Source: Mesorhizobium loti (lineage in GTDB: Bacteria > Pseudomonadota > Alphaproteobacteria > Rhizobiales > Rhizobiaceae). Taken from it: 64,000 nt of DNA. The position numbers and the translations under genes were made by a program. Below, piece by piece: positions 25,240 through 34,233 of this stretch; position 1 is the stretch's first letter, and each line of letters starts with the position of its first letter. Where the stretch lies: positions 3,605,001-3,669,000 of the forward strand of contig AP017605.1 of the NCBI GenBank assembly GCA_002356515.1, read 5' to 3'. The notes under the pieces were generated by a model. It saw nothing but the letters and a program-made list of their open reading frames with translations. It was not told the origin of the DNA and did not search any database.

Positions 25240-28200
25240 CTATTCCGCCGCTTTCGGAAAAGCGATCGCCGGCTCGCCGCCCGCATCCCGGCCCGGTGTG
25301 CCCGCCGACGAAACCGTTCCCTTGCCGCGCCGGAATACCCGGCGGAAAAAGGCGTAGAAGCGGCTGTTCTTGCTGCGCGTGAAGATCATCAGCATCGACG
25401 GCGTCACCACCAGTGTCAGCAAGGTAGCGAAGGACAGGCCGAAGACGATGGCCGAGGACAGCGAAATCCACCATTGCGTCGACGGCGCGTTGATCGTCGT
25501 CTCGTGATGGAAGATTTCCAGCCCAAGGCCGAAGGCGATCGGCAGCACGCCGAGGATCGCCGACACCGCCGTCAGCACCACCGGGCGCGCACGCTCGCGG
25601 CAGGTCTGCAGCACCGCATCCATCTTGTCCCAACCCTCTTCGCGCAGCCGGTCATAGGTGTCGATCAGCACGATGTTGTTGTTCACCACCACGCCGGCCA
25701 GCGCGATGACGCCAATGCCCGACATGACGATGCCGAACGTCTCGCCTGTAATCAGTAGCCCGAGAAGCACGCCGATCGTCGCCATGACCACACAGGACAG
25801 CACCATCAGCACGCTGGTGAACTTGTTGAACTGCATCAGCAGCACGAGGAAGATCAGGAAGATCGCCGCGCCAAAGGCTTTGATAAGGAATGAGCCGGCC
25901 TCGGCGCTGTCCTCGTTCGAGCCGGCCAGCTTCCAGCGGATCCCGCTGCCGAGATTCATGTCGGTGACGGCCTGGGTGACCTCCTGCTGCACGGCGGCGA
26001 CCTGGGTGCCGGCGCTGACATTGGCCTGCACCACCACGGTGCGTGCGCCGTCGATGCGGTTGAGGATGCCAACGCTCGGCTTCGCCTTGCGGACGACGAA
26101 GTTCGAGATCGGCACCGATCCTTGCGAGGTCTGCACCCTGAGCTCGTCGAGCGTCGACAGCGTGCGCCGGTCCTCCGGCAAGCGCAGCCGGATGTCGACC
26201 GCCTTGTCTGCGCCGGCAGGCCGGTATTCCGACAGCTTCAGACCGTTGGTGACGAGCTGCACCACCGTCCCAACCGAAGTCGGGCTGATACCGTATTGCG
26301 CAGCCTTGGCGCGGTCGACCTCGATCGCCCAGTCGACGCCGGGCGGCGGCAAGCCATCGGAAATGTCGATGACGCCGGGCACCTTGGCGATGCGCGCCGC
26401 AACGGCGCGCGCCTTCTCGTCCAGTCCCTTTGGGTCGACGGCCGAAAGCCTGATCTGGATCGGCTTGCCGGTCGGCGGGCCGGCTTCCGGCACGCGCACC
26501 TCGACATCGACGCCGGGAATGCCGGCCATTACGCCTCGCAGATCGCTCAGGATCTGGTTCGCCGACTTGCGCTCGCGCCAGTCGATGAATTCATACTGGA
26601 TGACGCCGACCACGTCTTCCGGGACATCCTGGCCACCGCCTTGCGTCTTGCCGACGCGGGTGTAGACAGATTTGATGCCGGGCCAGCCAAGCATTCTGTC
26701 TTCCGCAATCTTCGTTGCGGTGTCCATTTCGGCCAGCGACAGGTTGCCCCGCGCGTGCACATAGAGCAGGCCGTAGTCGGGCTCGACGCTGGGGAAAAAT
26801 TCGACACCCGCGCCATATTTCACATAACCAACGAATACGCCGGTCAGCAAGACAACGGTAAGCACCAGCACGGTGATGGGGAAACGGACGGCCTGTTTGA
26901 CGATGGCCATGTACCAGCCATCGCGATTGTCGTCCTCATGATGCTCGGGCGCCTTGGCGAAGATCGCCCCCAGCGTTGGTGCGAACACCAGCGCATAGAG
27001 CATCGAGGCCGAGAGCGTGACGATCAGCGTGATCGGCATATACTTCATGAAGTCGCCGATGATGCCGGGCCAGAACAGCAGCGGCGAGAAGGCGGCGATG
27101 CGCGTCATCGTTGCCGCGATGACCGGACCGGCCATGCGCTTGGCGGCTAGCGCGAACGCGTCCGCCTTCGGCATGCCTTCACTCATCCGCCGTTCCGCGA
27201 ACTCGGTGACGATGATGGCGTCGTCGACGAGCATACCGACAGCCAGGATCAGGCTGAACAGCACGATCATGTTGATCGTGTAGCCCATCATCGCAAGAAG
27301 CAGGATGCCGATCAGGAAGGATGATGGAATGGCCAGGCCGATCAGCAGCGAGGCACGGCCGGACAGCGCGTAGAGGATGACGATGAACACCAGGATCACC
27401 GCGATCATGACATGGTTCTGCAGGTCTCCCAGCAACTGATTGACAAAGACCGACTTGTCCTGCGTGTAGGTGACGTTCATGCCTTGCGGCATGGCCTTGA
27501 CGAAGGCGTCGGACACAGCCCGCACCTTGGTGAGCGTGTCGATCAGATTGGCGCCGATGCGCTTCTTCACCTCGATGGCGATGGCCGGTTTGCCGTTGAG
27601 GCGCGTGATCGTGGTGGCGTCGGCGAAGGTCGAGCGGATCGTCGCGATGTCCTTGGCCTGCACCACGGCATTGGGACCTGCGACCACCGGCAGCGCCGCC
27701 ACATCCTCCGGTGTCTCGATCAGCGACGGCACCTTGACGGCGTATTTGCCCTCCGACCCCTCGATGTTGCCGGCGGCAACGAGACTGTTGGAAGCACCGA
27801 CGGCGCCGATCAGCTGGTCGAGCTGCAAGCCGTAGGAAGACAGCTTCATCGGATCGATGACGACCTCGACGAGGTCGTCGCGGGAACCCTGCAGCGAGCC
27901 TTCGAGAACGCCCGGCACTTCCTCGATGCGGTCGCGCAGCTCGCGCGCGGCGGCGGCCAGCACGCGTTCGGGCAATTCGCCCGACAGCGTGACGACGAGC
28001 ACCGGGAACTCGGAGATGTTGATTTCGGTGACGACAGGCTCCTCAGCCGCCTGCGGCAGGTCGGCCTTGCCGTCCTGCACCTTGGAGCGCGTATCCTGCA
28101 GCGCCGTCGCCAGGTTTGTCTGCGGCTGGAACTCGACCATTACATAGCCGCCGCCCTGGAAGGCGGCCGAGCGCATCTCCTTGAGGCCTTTGAGGCTCTT

Positions 28201-28413
28201 CAGCTTGTTTTCCATCGGTCGCAGCAGAAGTCGCTCGGAATCCTCCGGCGAAATGCCCTGATAGATCAGGCTGACATACATATTCGGAACCGGGACATCC
28301 GGCTCAGCTTCCTTTGGCGTCGACTGATAGGCAAACCCACCAGCGATTAAGAGGAAGACCAGGACCGCGATGGTCAGGCGGGCGTTGTTGATCGCGAGTT
28401 TGACGATATCCAT
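25240..28413 (-). CDS. RND efflux transporter permease (HAE1/AcrB family)
   Basis: A 1057-residue resistance-nodulation-division pump. The N-terminus is cytoplasmic with a first helix at residues 12-28, then a large periplasmic loop, a block of five or so helices at about 335-480, a second loop and a final helix block. The proton-relay residues are in GMLVDDAIIV (Asp397-Asp398). It drives export by proton antiport and works with the adaptor encoded just upstream. No outer-membrane channel gene lies here, so it must borrow one. The C-terminus is basic and Ser/Pro-rich. Substrates unknown. Confidence 0.93.
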   Translation of the reverse strand: MDIVKLAINNARLTIAVLVFLLIAGGFAYQSTPKEAEPDVPVPNMYVSLIYQGISPEDSERLLLRPMENKLKSLKGLKEMRSAAFQGGGYVMVEFQPQTNLATALQDTRSKVQDGKADLPQAAEEPVVTEINISEFPVLVVTLSGELPERVLAAAARELRDRIEEVPGVLEGSLQGSRDDLVEVVIDPMKLSSYGLQLDQLIGAVGASNSLVAAGNIEGSEGKYAVKVPSLIETPEDVAALPVVAGPNAVVQAKDIATIRSTFADATTITRLNGKPAIAIEVKKRIGANLIDTLTKVRAVSDAFVKAMPQGMNVTYTQDKSVFVNQLLGDLQNHVMIAVILVFIVILYALSGRASLLIGLAIPSSFLIGILLLAMMGYTINMIVLFSLILAVGMLVDDAIIVTEFAERRMSEGMPKADAFALAAKRMAGPVIAATMTRIAAFSPLLFWPGIIGDFMKYMPITLIVTLSASMLYALVFAPTLGAIFAKAPEHHEDDNRDGWYMAIVKQAVRFPITVLVLTVVLLTGVFVGYVKYGAGVEFFPSVEPDYGLLYVHARGNLSLAEMDTATKIAEDRMLGWPGIKSVYTRVGKTQGGGQDVPEDVVGVIQYEFIDWRERKSANQILSDLRGVMAGIPGVDVEVRVPEAGPPTGKPIQIRLSAVDPKGLDEKARAVAARIAKVPGVIDISDGLPPPGVDWAIEVDRAKAAQYGISPTSVGTVVQLVTNGLKLSEYRPAGADKAVDIRLRLPEDRRTLSTLDELRVQTSQGSVPISNFVVRKAKPSVGILNRIDGARTVVVQANVSAGTQVAAVQQEVTQAVTDMNLGSGIRWKLAGSNEDSAEAGSFLIKAFGAAIFLIFLVLLMQFNKFTSVLMVLSCVVMATIGVLLGLLITGETFGIVMSGIGVIALAGVVVNNNIVLIDTYDRLREEGWDKMDAVLQTCRERARPVVLTAVSAILGVLPIAFGLGLEIFHHETTINAPSTQWWISLSSAIVFGLSFATLLTLVVTPSMLMIFTRSKNSRFYAFFRRVFRRGKGTVSSAGTPGRDAGGEPAIAFPKAAE

Positions 28414-28492
28414 GGCTAACGCCTGTCGTTGAATTTCAGGAGCTGCGTCGCAGCCGATTGACCCCGCCCGGGGTATCCCGCCGTAGCCAGCG

Positions 28493-29674
28493 CTACTGCG
28501 TCCCGGCGGTGGCTTCGCCGATCAGCTTGTTGATGGTCGCCTGGTCGGCCTCGACCGGCTTGACCTCATCGCCTTCCTTCACCAGCTCCTGGCCGGCGAC
28601 GATGATGCGTGCATCGGCCGGGATGCCGCCGAGCACGAGGCCGGTCGGCGTGTCGTCGACGAGATCGATCGGGAAGAACGCCACCTTGTTGTCCTTGCCG
28701 ACGGCGCGGATGCCGAGATCGCCCTTGTCGCCGAGCGTCACCACCGAACGGGGCAGCAGGACCGCATCGGTCGGCAATGCGCTGAGCTGGATCTCCGCCG
28801 TCATGCCGGCCGGCACCGAGCCATCGCCATTGGGGATGGCGACCTCGATACGGAAGGTGCGGGTCGCCGACGACGCGTCGCGGCTGATATAGCGCACCGT
28901 GCCCTCGACGGTCTGGCCGCTGACCAACCGAACGCTGGCCTTGTCGCCGATCTTGAGATAGCCGAGGTCGCGCTCACTGATTTCGCCGCGCGCGATCACC
29001 GGATCGAGCTTGAGGATGGTCGCCACCTCGCCGCCCTGCATGACGGAGCTGCCGAGTTCCACCGGCACCCGGTCGATGACGCCGTCGAACGGCGCCTTGA
29101 CTTCGTTGCGGTCGAGCTCGGCCTGCGCGGTATCCAGCTGCGACTGCGCCAGGGTCAGATTAGAGCGGGCGGTGTCGAGCTGCAGCTTGGGCAAATTGCC
29201 GGTCTTCATCAGCCGCAGCGACGCGTCCAGTTCGGCCTGGCGCTGAGCCACGAGCTGCTTGGCATTGTCGACCATCGAGATCTTTTCCTCGGCCGCCAGC
29301 ATCAGCACCAGATCGCCCGTCTTGACGTGATCGCCTTGCTTGACCGGCAGCTTGTCGATGACGCCGGCGACGCGGGTTGCGAGCACGGCGCGCTTGTCGG
29401 CCTCGGTCAGGCCGGAAATACGGATGGCGCGCGCATAGGTCTTGCGCGGCGGCGTCACCACGGCAACGGTGCGCAGCGGCGCCTTCGGTTCGGCTTCCGC
29501 CGTCTTCGGCTTGCTCGCGTCCGGCGCCTTGCCCTGCTCGACCTCGGCTGCCTTGGCCTTGTTGGCCGCTACGCTGCCGACCGACGAGAATTCGCCTGTC
29601 CCCATCCACGCCGCGAAACCGATGAGCACAACAATGGCTGCAAGCTTGTGAAACCTGATTTTAGGCATCGTCAT
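28493..29674 (-). CDS. RND efflux periplasmic adaptor (membrane fusion protein)
   Basis: A 393-residue membrane fusion protein. It has a membrane anchor at residues 11-24, an Ala/Lys/Pro-rich segment, biotinyl-lipoyl-like halves (VIDKLPVKQGDHVKTGDLVL and VKAPFDGVIDRVPVELGSSV) and an alpha-hairpin of coiled-coil character between them. A beta-barrel and membrane-proximal domain follow. It bridges the pump downstream, 79 bases away, and an unlinked outer-membrane channel. The ATG at 29668 is an equally possible start. TGC-rich palindromic sites lie upstream. Confidence 0.92.
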   Translation of the reverse strand: MTMPKIRFHKLAAIVVLIGFAAWMGTGEFSSVGSVAANKAKAAEVEQGKAPDASKPKTAEAEPKAPLRTVAVVTPPRKTYARAIRISGLTEADKRAVLATRVAGVIDKLPVKQGDHVKTGDLVLMLAAEEKISMVDNAKQLVAQRQAELDASLRLMKTGNLPKLQLDTARSNLTLAQSQLDTAQAELDRNEVKAPFDGVIDRVPVELGSSVMQGGEVATILKLDPVIARGEISERDLGYLKIGDKASVRLVSGQTVEGTVRYISRDASSATRTFRIEVAIPNGDGSVPAGMTAEIQLSALPTDAVLLPRSVVTLGDKGDLGIRAVGKDNKVAFFPIDLVDDTPTGLVLGGIPADARIIVAGQELVKEGDEVKPVEADQATINKLIGEATAGTQ

Positions 29675-30560
29675 TTTTCCACTGCGGGTTCGGCCAGCAC
29701 CGCGCCTTCATGACGCGGGCGCGTCGCCGATATGGGTGCGCGCCTGACCGTGTTCAATTTGCCGTGATAGGCGAGCGTGCTTCTACATCAAAGTTGCACT
29801 GCAATATAGTCCGAAAGTTGCAGCAGCATTGCGTAGCCGGGCAAGGTGTGGCCGCCGCGAAACTGTTCTCGACTTGCTAAAATACCGGTTCAGCGGACTT
29901 GCAGCCGGCTGATGATCTGCCCTCCCAAGACCAGTCCCGAACGACCGATCCGTCATTGCCGACAAGCAACGCGATGCTCGTCGAAATACCGGCGTCATCA
30001 CCCACCCGGACTATTTACCCTTGATGCGGATTTTGACCGGCTGGCCAGATCATTTTCGGTCAACGAAGGACATCAAGCTCCGGCGACGTGTCGCCTGACC
30101 AATACATTGGAATTGCTCGGAAAATGTCACGATGCGCCAATCAGGCGGAGATTGCCCGAGGCCGGTTCGTTGATTTTGAACCCGGCGTCGAGAGCGTCGG
30201 CACCCCACGGCACTGGAGCGTCTGAGATCGGGGTGGCCCCCGGTTCGCGAGGTGACGCGAACACGGTGCGGCTGCGGAAGCTCAGGCCATTTTCCGTGTC
30301 AATTCACAGGACTGGTGTCGATCGTTCCGCTCACGATTTTCCGGCCACACTGTCCGACCGCGCTCGGCATCGTGGGAATGTTGGTGGCAGCAGGCGTCAG
30401 CATGATGAAGCTTCCTCCACACGCGAAGGTTGTCGCCTTGCCGGATCGCCCCACCCGCTATTCCGATTTCCGGAAGACCTCGCTGATGGTCTTGATCGAT
30501 CCGGAGATAGCCGGGCAGCGGCTGACCAGATCGGCTATTGCTCCTTCGGTGCCGACGGGT
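29675..30560. other. Region without a supported gene
   Basis: 886 bases separate the divergent-facing RND adaptor and patatin genes. Open frames cross it on both strands, but none has the GC-biased third positions, ribosome binding site or family motifs seen in real genes nearby. I see no TetR-type regulator, which often accompanies RND pumps. Apart from the TTGCA-type palindromes I find nothing to annotate. It may contain a decayed gene. Confidence 0.6.
29794..29804. promoter_or_regulatory. TTGCA-C-TGCAA palindrome upstream of RND operon
   Basis: A perfect 11-base palindrome (TTGCA, C, TGCAA), with AAGTTGCA (29791-29798) repeated at 29815-29822, 24 bases on. It is about 120 bases upstream of the adaptor gene and in the right place for repressor binding. 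The regulator is not evident next door. Similar TGC-N3-GCA sites occur near the patatin and phaA genes. Confidence 0.45.
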
Positions 30561-31691
30561 TCAGGCCCGGCGGCGCTCCGCTTCTGGGTTCTTGCGTGCG
30601 GCGAGGAACTCCTTGACCCGGCGGCCCGGTGCGGGACCGCGCAGCGGTTTGTAGCCGTCATCGAGTTCACCGGAGAGATCGAGCGTCGGCCGCTTACCGA
30701 CCGCGTCGTAATTCTCGTCCAGCCAGTCGCTGGCGGCGGTGCGGCCGAGATCTCTGAGATAGGTCAGGAACGCCCATTCAGCATTGACCTTCGACGATGC
30801 CGACAGGTCCTTGAACGCCTCGTCGGCATCGATGCGGTGCATGCGGATGTCGCGGTACTCGCCATGCGGCAGCCGGCCGGCGGCGATCAGTTCCTTGACG
30901 AAGGCGATCGAGCGGAATTCGCGCAGCAGCCCGGCATTGAAGGTGATTTCGTCGATGCGGTTCTGTATCTCGTTGGCGCTCCTGGGCGTCCCCTCGCGCA
31001 CCACCGGATTGATCTGCACCAGCAGCACATCCTCGGTCGCCGCCGTCTTGAAAAACGGGAACAGCGCCGGGTTGCCGCCATAACCGCCATCCCAGTAGGG
31101 CACGCCCTTGATCTCGACGGCGCGGAACAATTGCGGCAGGCAGGCCGAGGCCATCACCGTGTCGAGGTCGATCTCGCCATCGGAAAACACCCGCAACTGT
31201 CCGGTCTCGACATTGGTGGCGGAGATGAACAGCTCCATCGACTTGCAGGCACGGACATTTTTGAAGTCGATCTCCTGCTGCACCACGTCGCGCAGCGGAT
31301 TGAGGCCGAGCGGGTTGGCGACATAGGGCGAAAACACCCGCGACATGGTGTCGAAGACGACGTAGCCCGGCGTGTTCTCGATCGACCAATTGCCCCAGGC
31401 GACATCCCACGGCATGCGCTGCACCGGACTGAACCGGCCTTTCGCCGCCACGGCGCGCCAGAAATCGTCGAGCTTCTTGCGCGCGCCCTCGACCCCGCCG
31501 CGCACATATCCGTCGGCCAGCGCCACCGCGTTCATGGCGCCGGCGCTGGTGCCGGACACCGCTGCGATCTCCAGCCTGCCATCCTCCAGCAGGCGATCCA
31601 GAACGCCCCAGGAGAAGGCGCCATGCGAGCCGCCGCCCTGAAGCGCGATGTTGATCTTCTTCTTTTCCTCCGCCTTGCCGTTCTTCGTCAT
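30561..31691 (-). CDS. Patatin-like phospholipase
   Basis: A 376-residue patatin-family lipid acyl hydrolase. It has the glycine-rich oxyanion loop ALQGGGSHGAFSWGVLDRLLE, the nucleophile motif GTSAG, and the catalytic Asp in DGGYGGNP, so a Ser-Asp dyad is intact. No signal peptide: an acidic-lysine N-terminus precedes the core. Patatin-like proteins near PHB genes have been linked to PHB granules, but here several genes intervene. A CTGCACTGCAA motif lies upstream. Confidence 0.88.
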   Translation of the reverse strand: MTKNGKAEEKKKINIALQGGGSHGAFSWGVLDRLLEDGRLEIAAVSGTSAGAMNAVALADGYVRGGVEGARKKLDDFWRAVAAKGRFSPVQRMPWDVAWGNWSIENTPGYVVFDTMSRVFSPYVANPLGLNPLRDVVQQEIDFKNVRACKSMELFISATNVETGQLRVFSDGEIDLDTVMASACLPQLFRAVEIKGVPYWDGGYGGNPALFPFFKTAATEDVLLVQINPVVREGTPRSANEIQNRIDEITFNAGLLREFRSIAFVKELIAAGRLPHGEYRDIRMHRIDADEAFKDLSASSKVNAEWAFLTYLRDLGRTAASDWLDENYDAVGKRPTLDLSGELDDGYKPLRGPAPGRRVKEFLAARKNPEAERRRA

Positions 31692-31762
31692 GGCGTTCCT
31701 GTCATGCTGATGCGCCAGCCTGCCCCAACGTCATTGAAGGAAGCAGTCATTGGCGGCCTATG

Positions 31763-31773
31763 TTGCAGTGCAG
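31763..31773. promoter_or_regulatory. CTGC-N3-GCAA motif upstream of patatin gene
   Basis: On the minus strand this reads CTGC-ACT-GCAA, one base from the CTGC-N3-GCAG consensus reported for PhaR of some Rhodobacterales. It lies about 75 bases before the patatin start, within a near-palindrome (ATGCTGCACTGCAACATA). Involvement of PhaR is an inference. Confidence 0.4.
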
Positions 31774-31896
31774 CATATAAGGACGAACCAAGGCAAGAAC
31801 ACGAACACGGTCGCGTGATCACATGAAATTTCAGTCATGCAGAAAGCCCCTCCACTGAAGCGGAGAGGCCCTCGTCTTTCGAAACAGACCGGGTGT

Positions 31897-32985
31897 CTAG
31901 GCGACCAGATCCGGCACCGGACCAACATAGCGCGATTGCGGCCGGATCAGCCGCCCCGTCGTCTGCTGCTCGCGCGCATGCGCGATCCAGCCTGCAACGC
32001 GCCCGGCGGCGAAGACATTGCTGAAGGCCTGTGGCGGGAAACCCGCCGCTTCGAGCACCAGCGCGGTGTAGAATTCGACATTGGTCTGCAGCGAGCGCTG
32101 CGGCTTGGCGATCCGCAACACTTCGAGCGCCGTCTTTTCGACCTCCTCGGCGAAAGCCAGCCGGCGGCCGGTCTCGCCCGCGCCACCGAGCTGCCGCACG
32201 ACGGCTTTCAGCACATCGGCGCGCGGATCGCGCACACGGTAGATGCGATGGCCGAACCCCATGATCCGCCTGCCATGCGCGATCTCGTTGCGCAGCCAGC
32301 CGGCCGCATCGCCATGCGCCTCGATCGCGTCAAGCATCTCGATCACCGGGCCGGGTGCGCCGCCATGCAGCGGCCCCTTGAGCGCGCCGAGCCCGGCCAG
32401 CACCGACGAGGTCAGGCCGGCCAATGTCGAAGCGACGACGCGTGTGGCGAAGGTCGAGGCGTTGAGGCCGTGGTCGCAGACGGTCACCAGATAGGTGTCG
32501 AGCGCTTTTGCCAAGGCCGGCGACAGAACGGAACCCCGGAGCATCCGCAACATGTCGGCGGCATGCTCGGCCTTTCCATCCGGCGCGACCGGCTGCTCGC
32601 CGCGCCGCAGGCGCAACAAGGCAGGCGTCAGCACCGCGGGCGCCGCGATCAGCCGCAAGGCATCTTCCAAGGTCTCGCCATCCGGCAGCAGAGCCATGCC
32701 GGCGCGCATGGCGCTGTAGATTTCGAGTGGCGCCAGCAGCGACAGCGAAGGCAGGGTCCGCTCGAACACCTCGGCACGCGCCTCACCCAGTTGCGTCGTC
32801 AGTTCGGCATCGCCAGGCAGATCCTCGAAGAAGCCGTCGAGCAACAGCCTGATAACCTGCGGAAAGCTCCATCGCCCGGCCAGTTCCGGCAGCGAATGAC
32901 CACGGATCGTCAGGCGCCCGCCCAGACCATCCACGTCGGACAGCACGGTTTCGGCCGCCACCACATCATCGAGCCCATTCGCCAT
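31897..32985 (-). CDS. Citrate synthase-like protein (citrate/methylcitrate synthase family)
   Basis: A 362-residue citrate synthase-family protein. The ATG at 32985 follows AAGGAG; an upstream in-frame ATG lacks this. The substrate-site histidines are His207 in GPLHGG and His246 in GFGHRIY; the DPRA arginine is Arg255. The position of the third catalytic residue, an Asp in most citrate synthases (NVDFY), is Glu304 here (NVEFY). It may therefore use propionyl-CoA or another acyl-CoA, or belong to a divergent subfamily. It lies divergent from a second, HTH-fused paralogue. Confidence 0.85.
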   Translation of the reverse strand: MANGLDDVVAAETVLSDVDGLGGRLTIRGHSLPELAGRWSFPQVIRLLLDGFFEDLPGDAELTTQLGEARAEVFERTLPSLSLLAPLEIYSAMRAGMALLPDGETLEDALRLIAAPAVLTPALLRLRRGEQPVAPDGKAEHAADMLRMLRGSVLSPALAKALDTYLVTVCDHGLNASTFATRVVASTLAGLTSSVLAGLGALKGPLHGGAPGPVIEMLDAIEAHGDAAGWLRNEIAHGRRIMGFGHRIYRVRDPRADVLKAVVRQLGGAGETGRRLAFAEEVEKTALEVLRIAKPQRSLQTNVEFYTALVLEAAGFPPQAFSNVFAAGRVAGWIAHAREQQTTGRLIRPQSRYVGPVPDLVA

Positions 32986-33040
32986 AGCCTTGTCTCCTTG
33001 AAGCTTTTCCGGATGGGAGATAAGGCTGGACAAACCAAGC

Positions 33041-33065
33041 ATCAATCTTGATCAATAGAATCAAT
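33041..33065. promoter_or_regulatory. Three phased ATCAAT hexamers between divergent citrate synthase genes
   Basis: ATCAAT occurs at 33041-33046, 33051-33056 and 33060-33065, spaced by 10 and 9 bases, so all three sit on one face of the helix. A TTGATCAA palindrome is embedded. The array lies in the 93-base gap between the two divergent citrate synthase-like genes, just upstream of the HTH-fused one. It is a good operator candidate, possibly for that protein itself. Confidence 0.55.
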
Positions 33066-33078
33066 ATCAGGGCCGAAA

Positions 33079-34218
33079 ATGTCGGAATGGCTGTCGCGGG
33101 AAGAGGCGCTGGAGAGGCTCAAGGTGCGGCCACAGACGCTCTATGCCTATGTCAGCCGCGGGCGCATCGGCATGCAGCCGGATGAGGCCGACCCGCGCCG
33201 CAGCCGGTACCGCGCCGATGACATCGCGGCGCTGGCCACCCGTCGGGCACGCGGACGCAGCCCCTCGGCCATCGCCGAAAGCGCCATCGCCTGGGGTGAG
33301 CCGTCGATCGTCACCGCAATTTCGACCGTTGTGCACGGTCGCCTCATCTACCGGGGGCAGGACGCCGTTGCGCTCTCCAGATCGGCAACGCTGGAGGAAA
33401 CCGCCGCCGTGCTGTGGGGCCTGGCTGAACCGGTGGCTTTCAAGGCGCCGTCGTCGCAGGCGCCTCATCCAGTCGGCCGCGCCTCGACCTTTGCCCAGCT
33501 TGCCTTGCTTGCCAGCCAGGGGCGGCCTTCTCTTGGACGCAGCGCCGCCTCGCTGTGCACCGAGGCCGCGCAAACGGTGGGAGCGCTGGCTCAGTCGCTG
33601 GGCGCCGCAGCCGGCAAAGAGCCCGTCCATCTGCGGCTGGCGCGAGGCTGGTCGGTGGATGATGCCGGCGCGGAAGCCATACGGTGCGCCCTTGTCCTGC
33701 TTGCCGATCATGAACTCAACGCATCGACCTTCGCTGCCCGCGTTGCGGCCTCGACCGGAGCCTCGCCTGCCGCATGCCTGCTGGCGGGCCTGGCAACGCT
33801 GTCCGGCCCGCGCCATGGCGGCGCCGGCGAGGCTGTGATGCAGCTCGCCGAGGATGCCGCAAGACACGGCTCCGATGCAGCGATCCGGCGCTGGCTTGGC
33901 CACGACCGGCCATTGCCGGCATTCGGCCATCCGCTCTATCCCGACGGGGATCCCCGTGCCACCGCACTTTTGGCCGCTATCCCCGTCGACGAGACACTGC
34001 AGCAGTTGGAAAAGGCCGCGATTGCCATGACCGGCACGCGGCCGAATATCGACTTCGCCCTGGCTGCGCTGACACGCGGTCTCGGTCTGCCGCGCGATGC
34101 GCCGTTCCATCTGTTCGCGCTGGGACGCAGCGTCGGCTGGGCCGCGCACATGGTCGAACAGATCGTCAGCGGCAGCATCATCCGGCCGCGCGGCCGCTAT
34201 GAGGGACTGTTGCCCTGA
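33079..34218 (+). CDS. Citrate synthase-like protein with N-terminal helix-turn-helix
   Basis: A 379-residue fusion. Residues 5-55 (SREEALERLKVRPQTLYAYVSRGRI, then RYRADDIAAL) resemble a MerR/excisionase-like helix-turn-helix. The rest is a citrate synthase fold: His211 in ADHELNAST, His246 in GPRHGG, His284 in FGHPLY, and Asp325 in PNIDF. The Arg after the third His in usual enzymes (GHRVY) is Pro285 here. Catalytic His and Asp residues are kept, so it may be an enzyme, an acyl-CoA-sensing regulator, or both. Such HTH-fused citrate synthase family proteins are known in Rhizobiales, but I recall no established function. Confidence 0.82.
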   Translation: MSEWLSREEALERLKVRPQTLYAYVSRGRIGMQPDEADPRRSRYRADDIAALATRRARGRSPSAIAESAIAWGEPSIVTAISTVVHGRLIYRGQDAVALSRSATLEETAAVLWGLAEPVAFKAPSSQAPHPVGRASTFAQLALLASQGRPSLGRSAASLCTEAAQTVGALAQSLGAAAGKEPVHLRLARGWSVDDAGAEAIRCALVLLADHELNASTFAARVAASTGASPAACLLAGLATLSGPRHGGAGEAVMQLAEDAARHGSDAAIRRWLGHDRPLPAFGHPLYPDGDPRATALLAAIPVDETLQQLEKAAIAMTGTRPNIDFALAALTRGLGLPRDAPFHLFALGRSVGWAAHMVEQIVSGSIIRPRGRYEGLLP

Positions 34219-34233
34219 CCCTGTGTGACGTCG

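Noticed and set aside
29846..30616. 256-codon open frame downstream of the RND adaptor
   Set aside because: The translation is rich in Arg, Ser and Pro with no family motif, no ribosome site at the ATG and no GC-biased third positions; it also overlaps the patatin gene on the other strand.
31897..32985. The main TCA-cycle citrate synthase gltA
   Set aside because: The length is short, the catalytic Asp is Glu and a paralogue is adjacent; type II gltA is about 430 residues, so this is a secondary paralogue.
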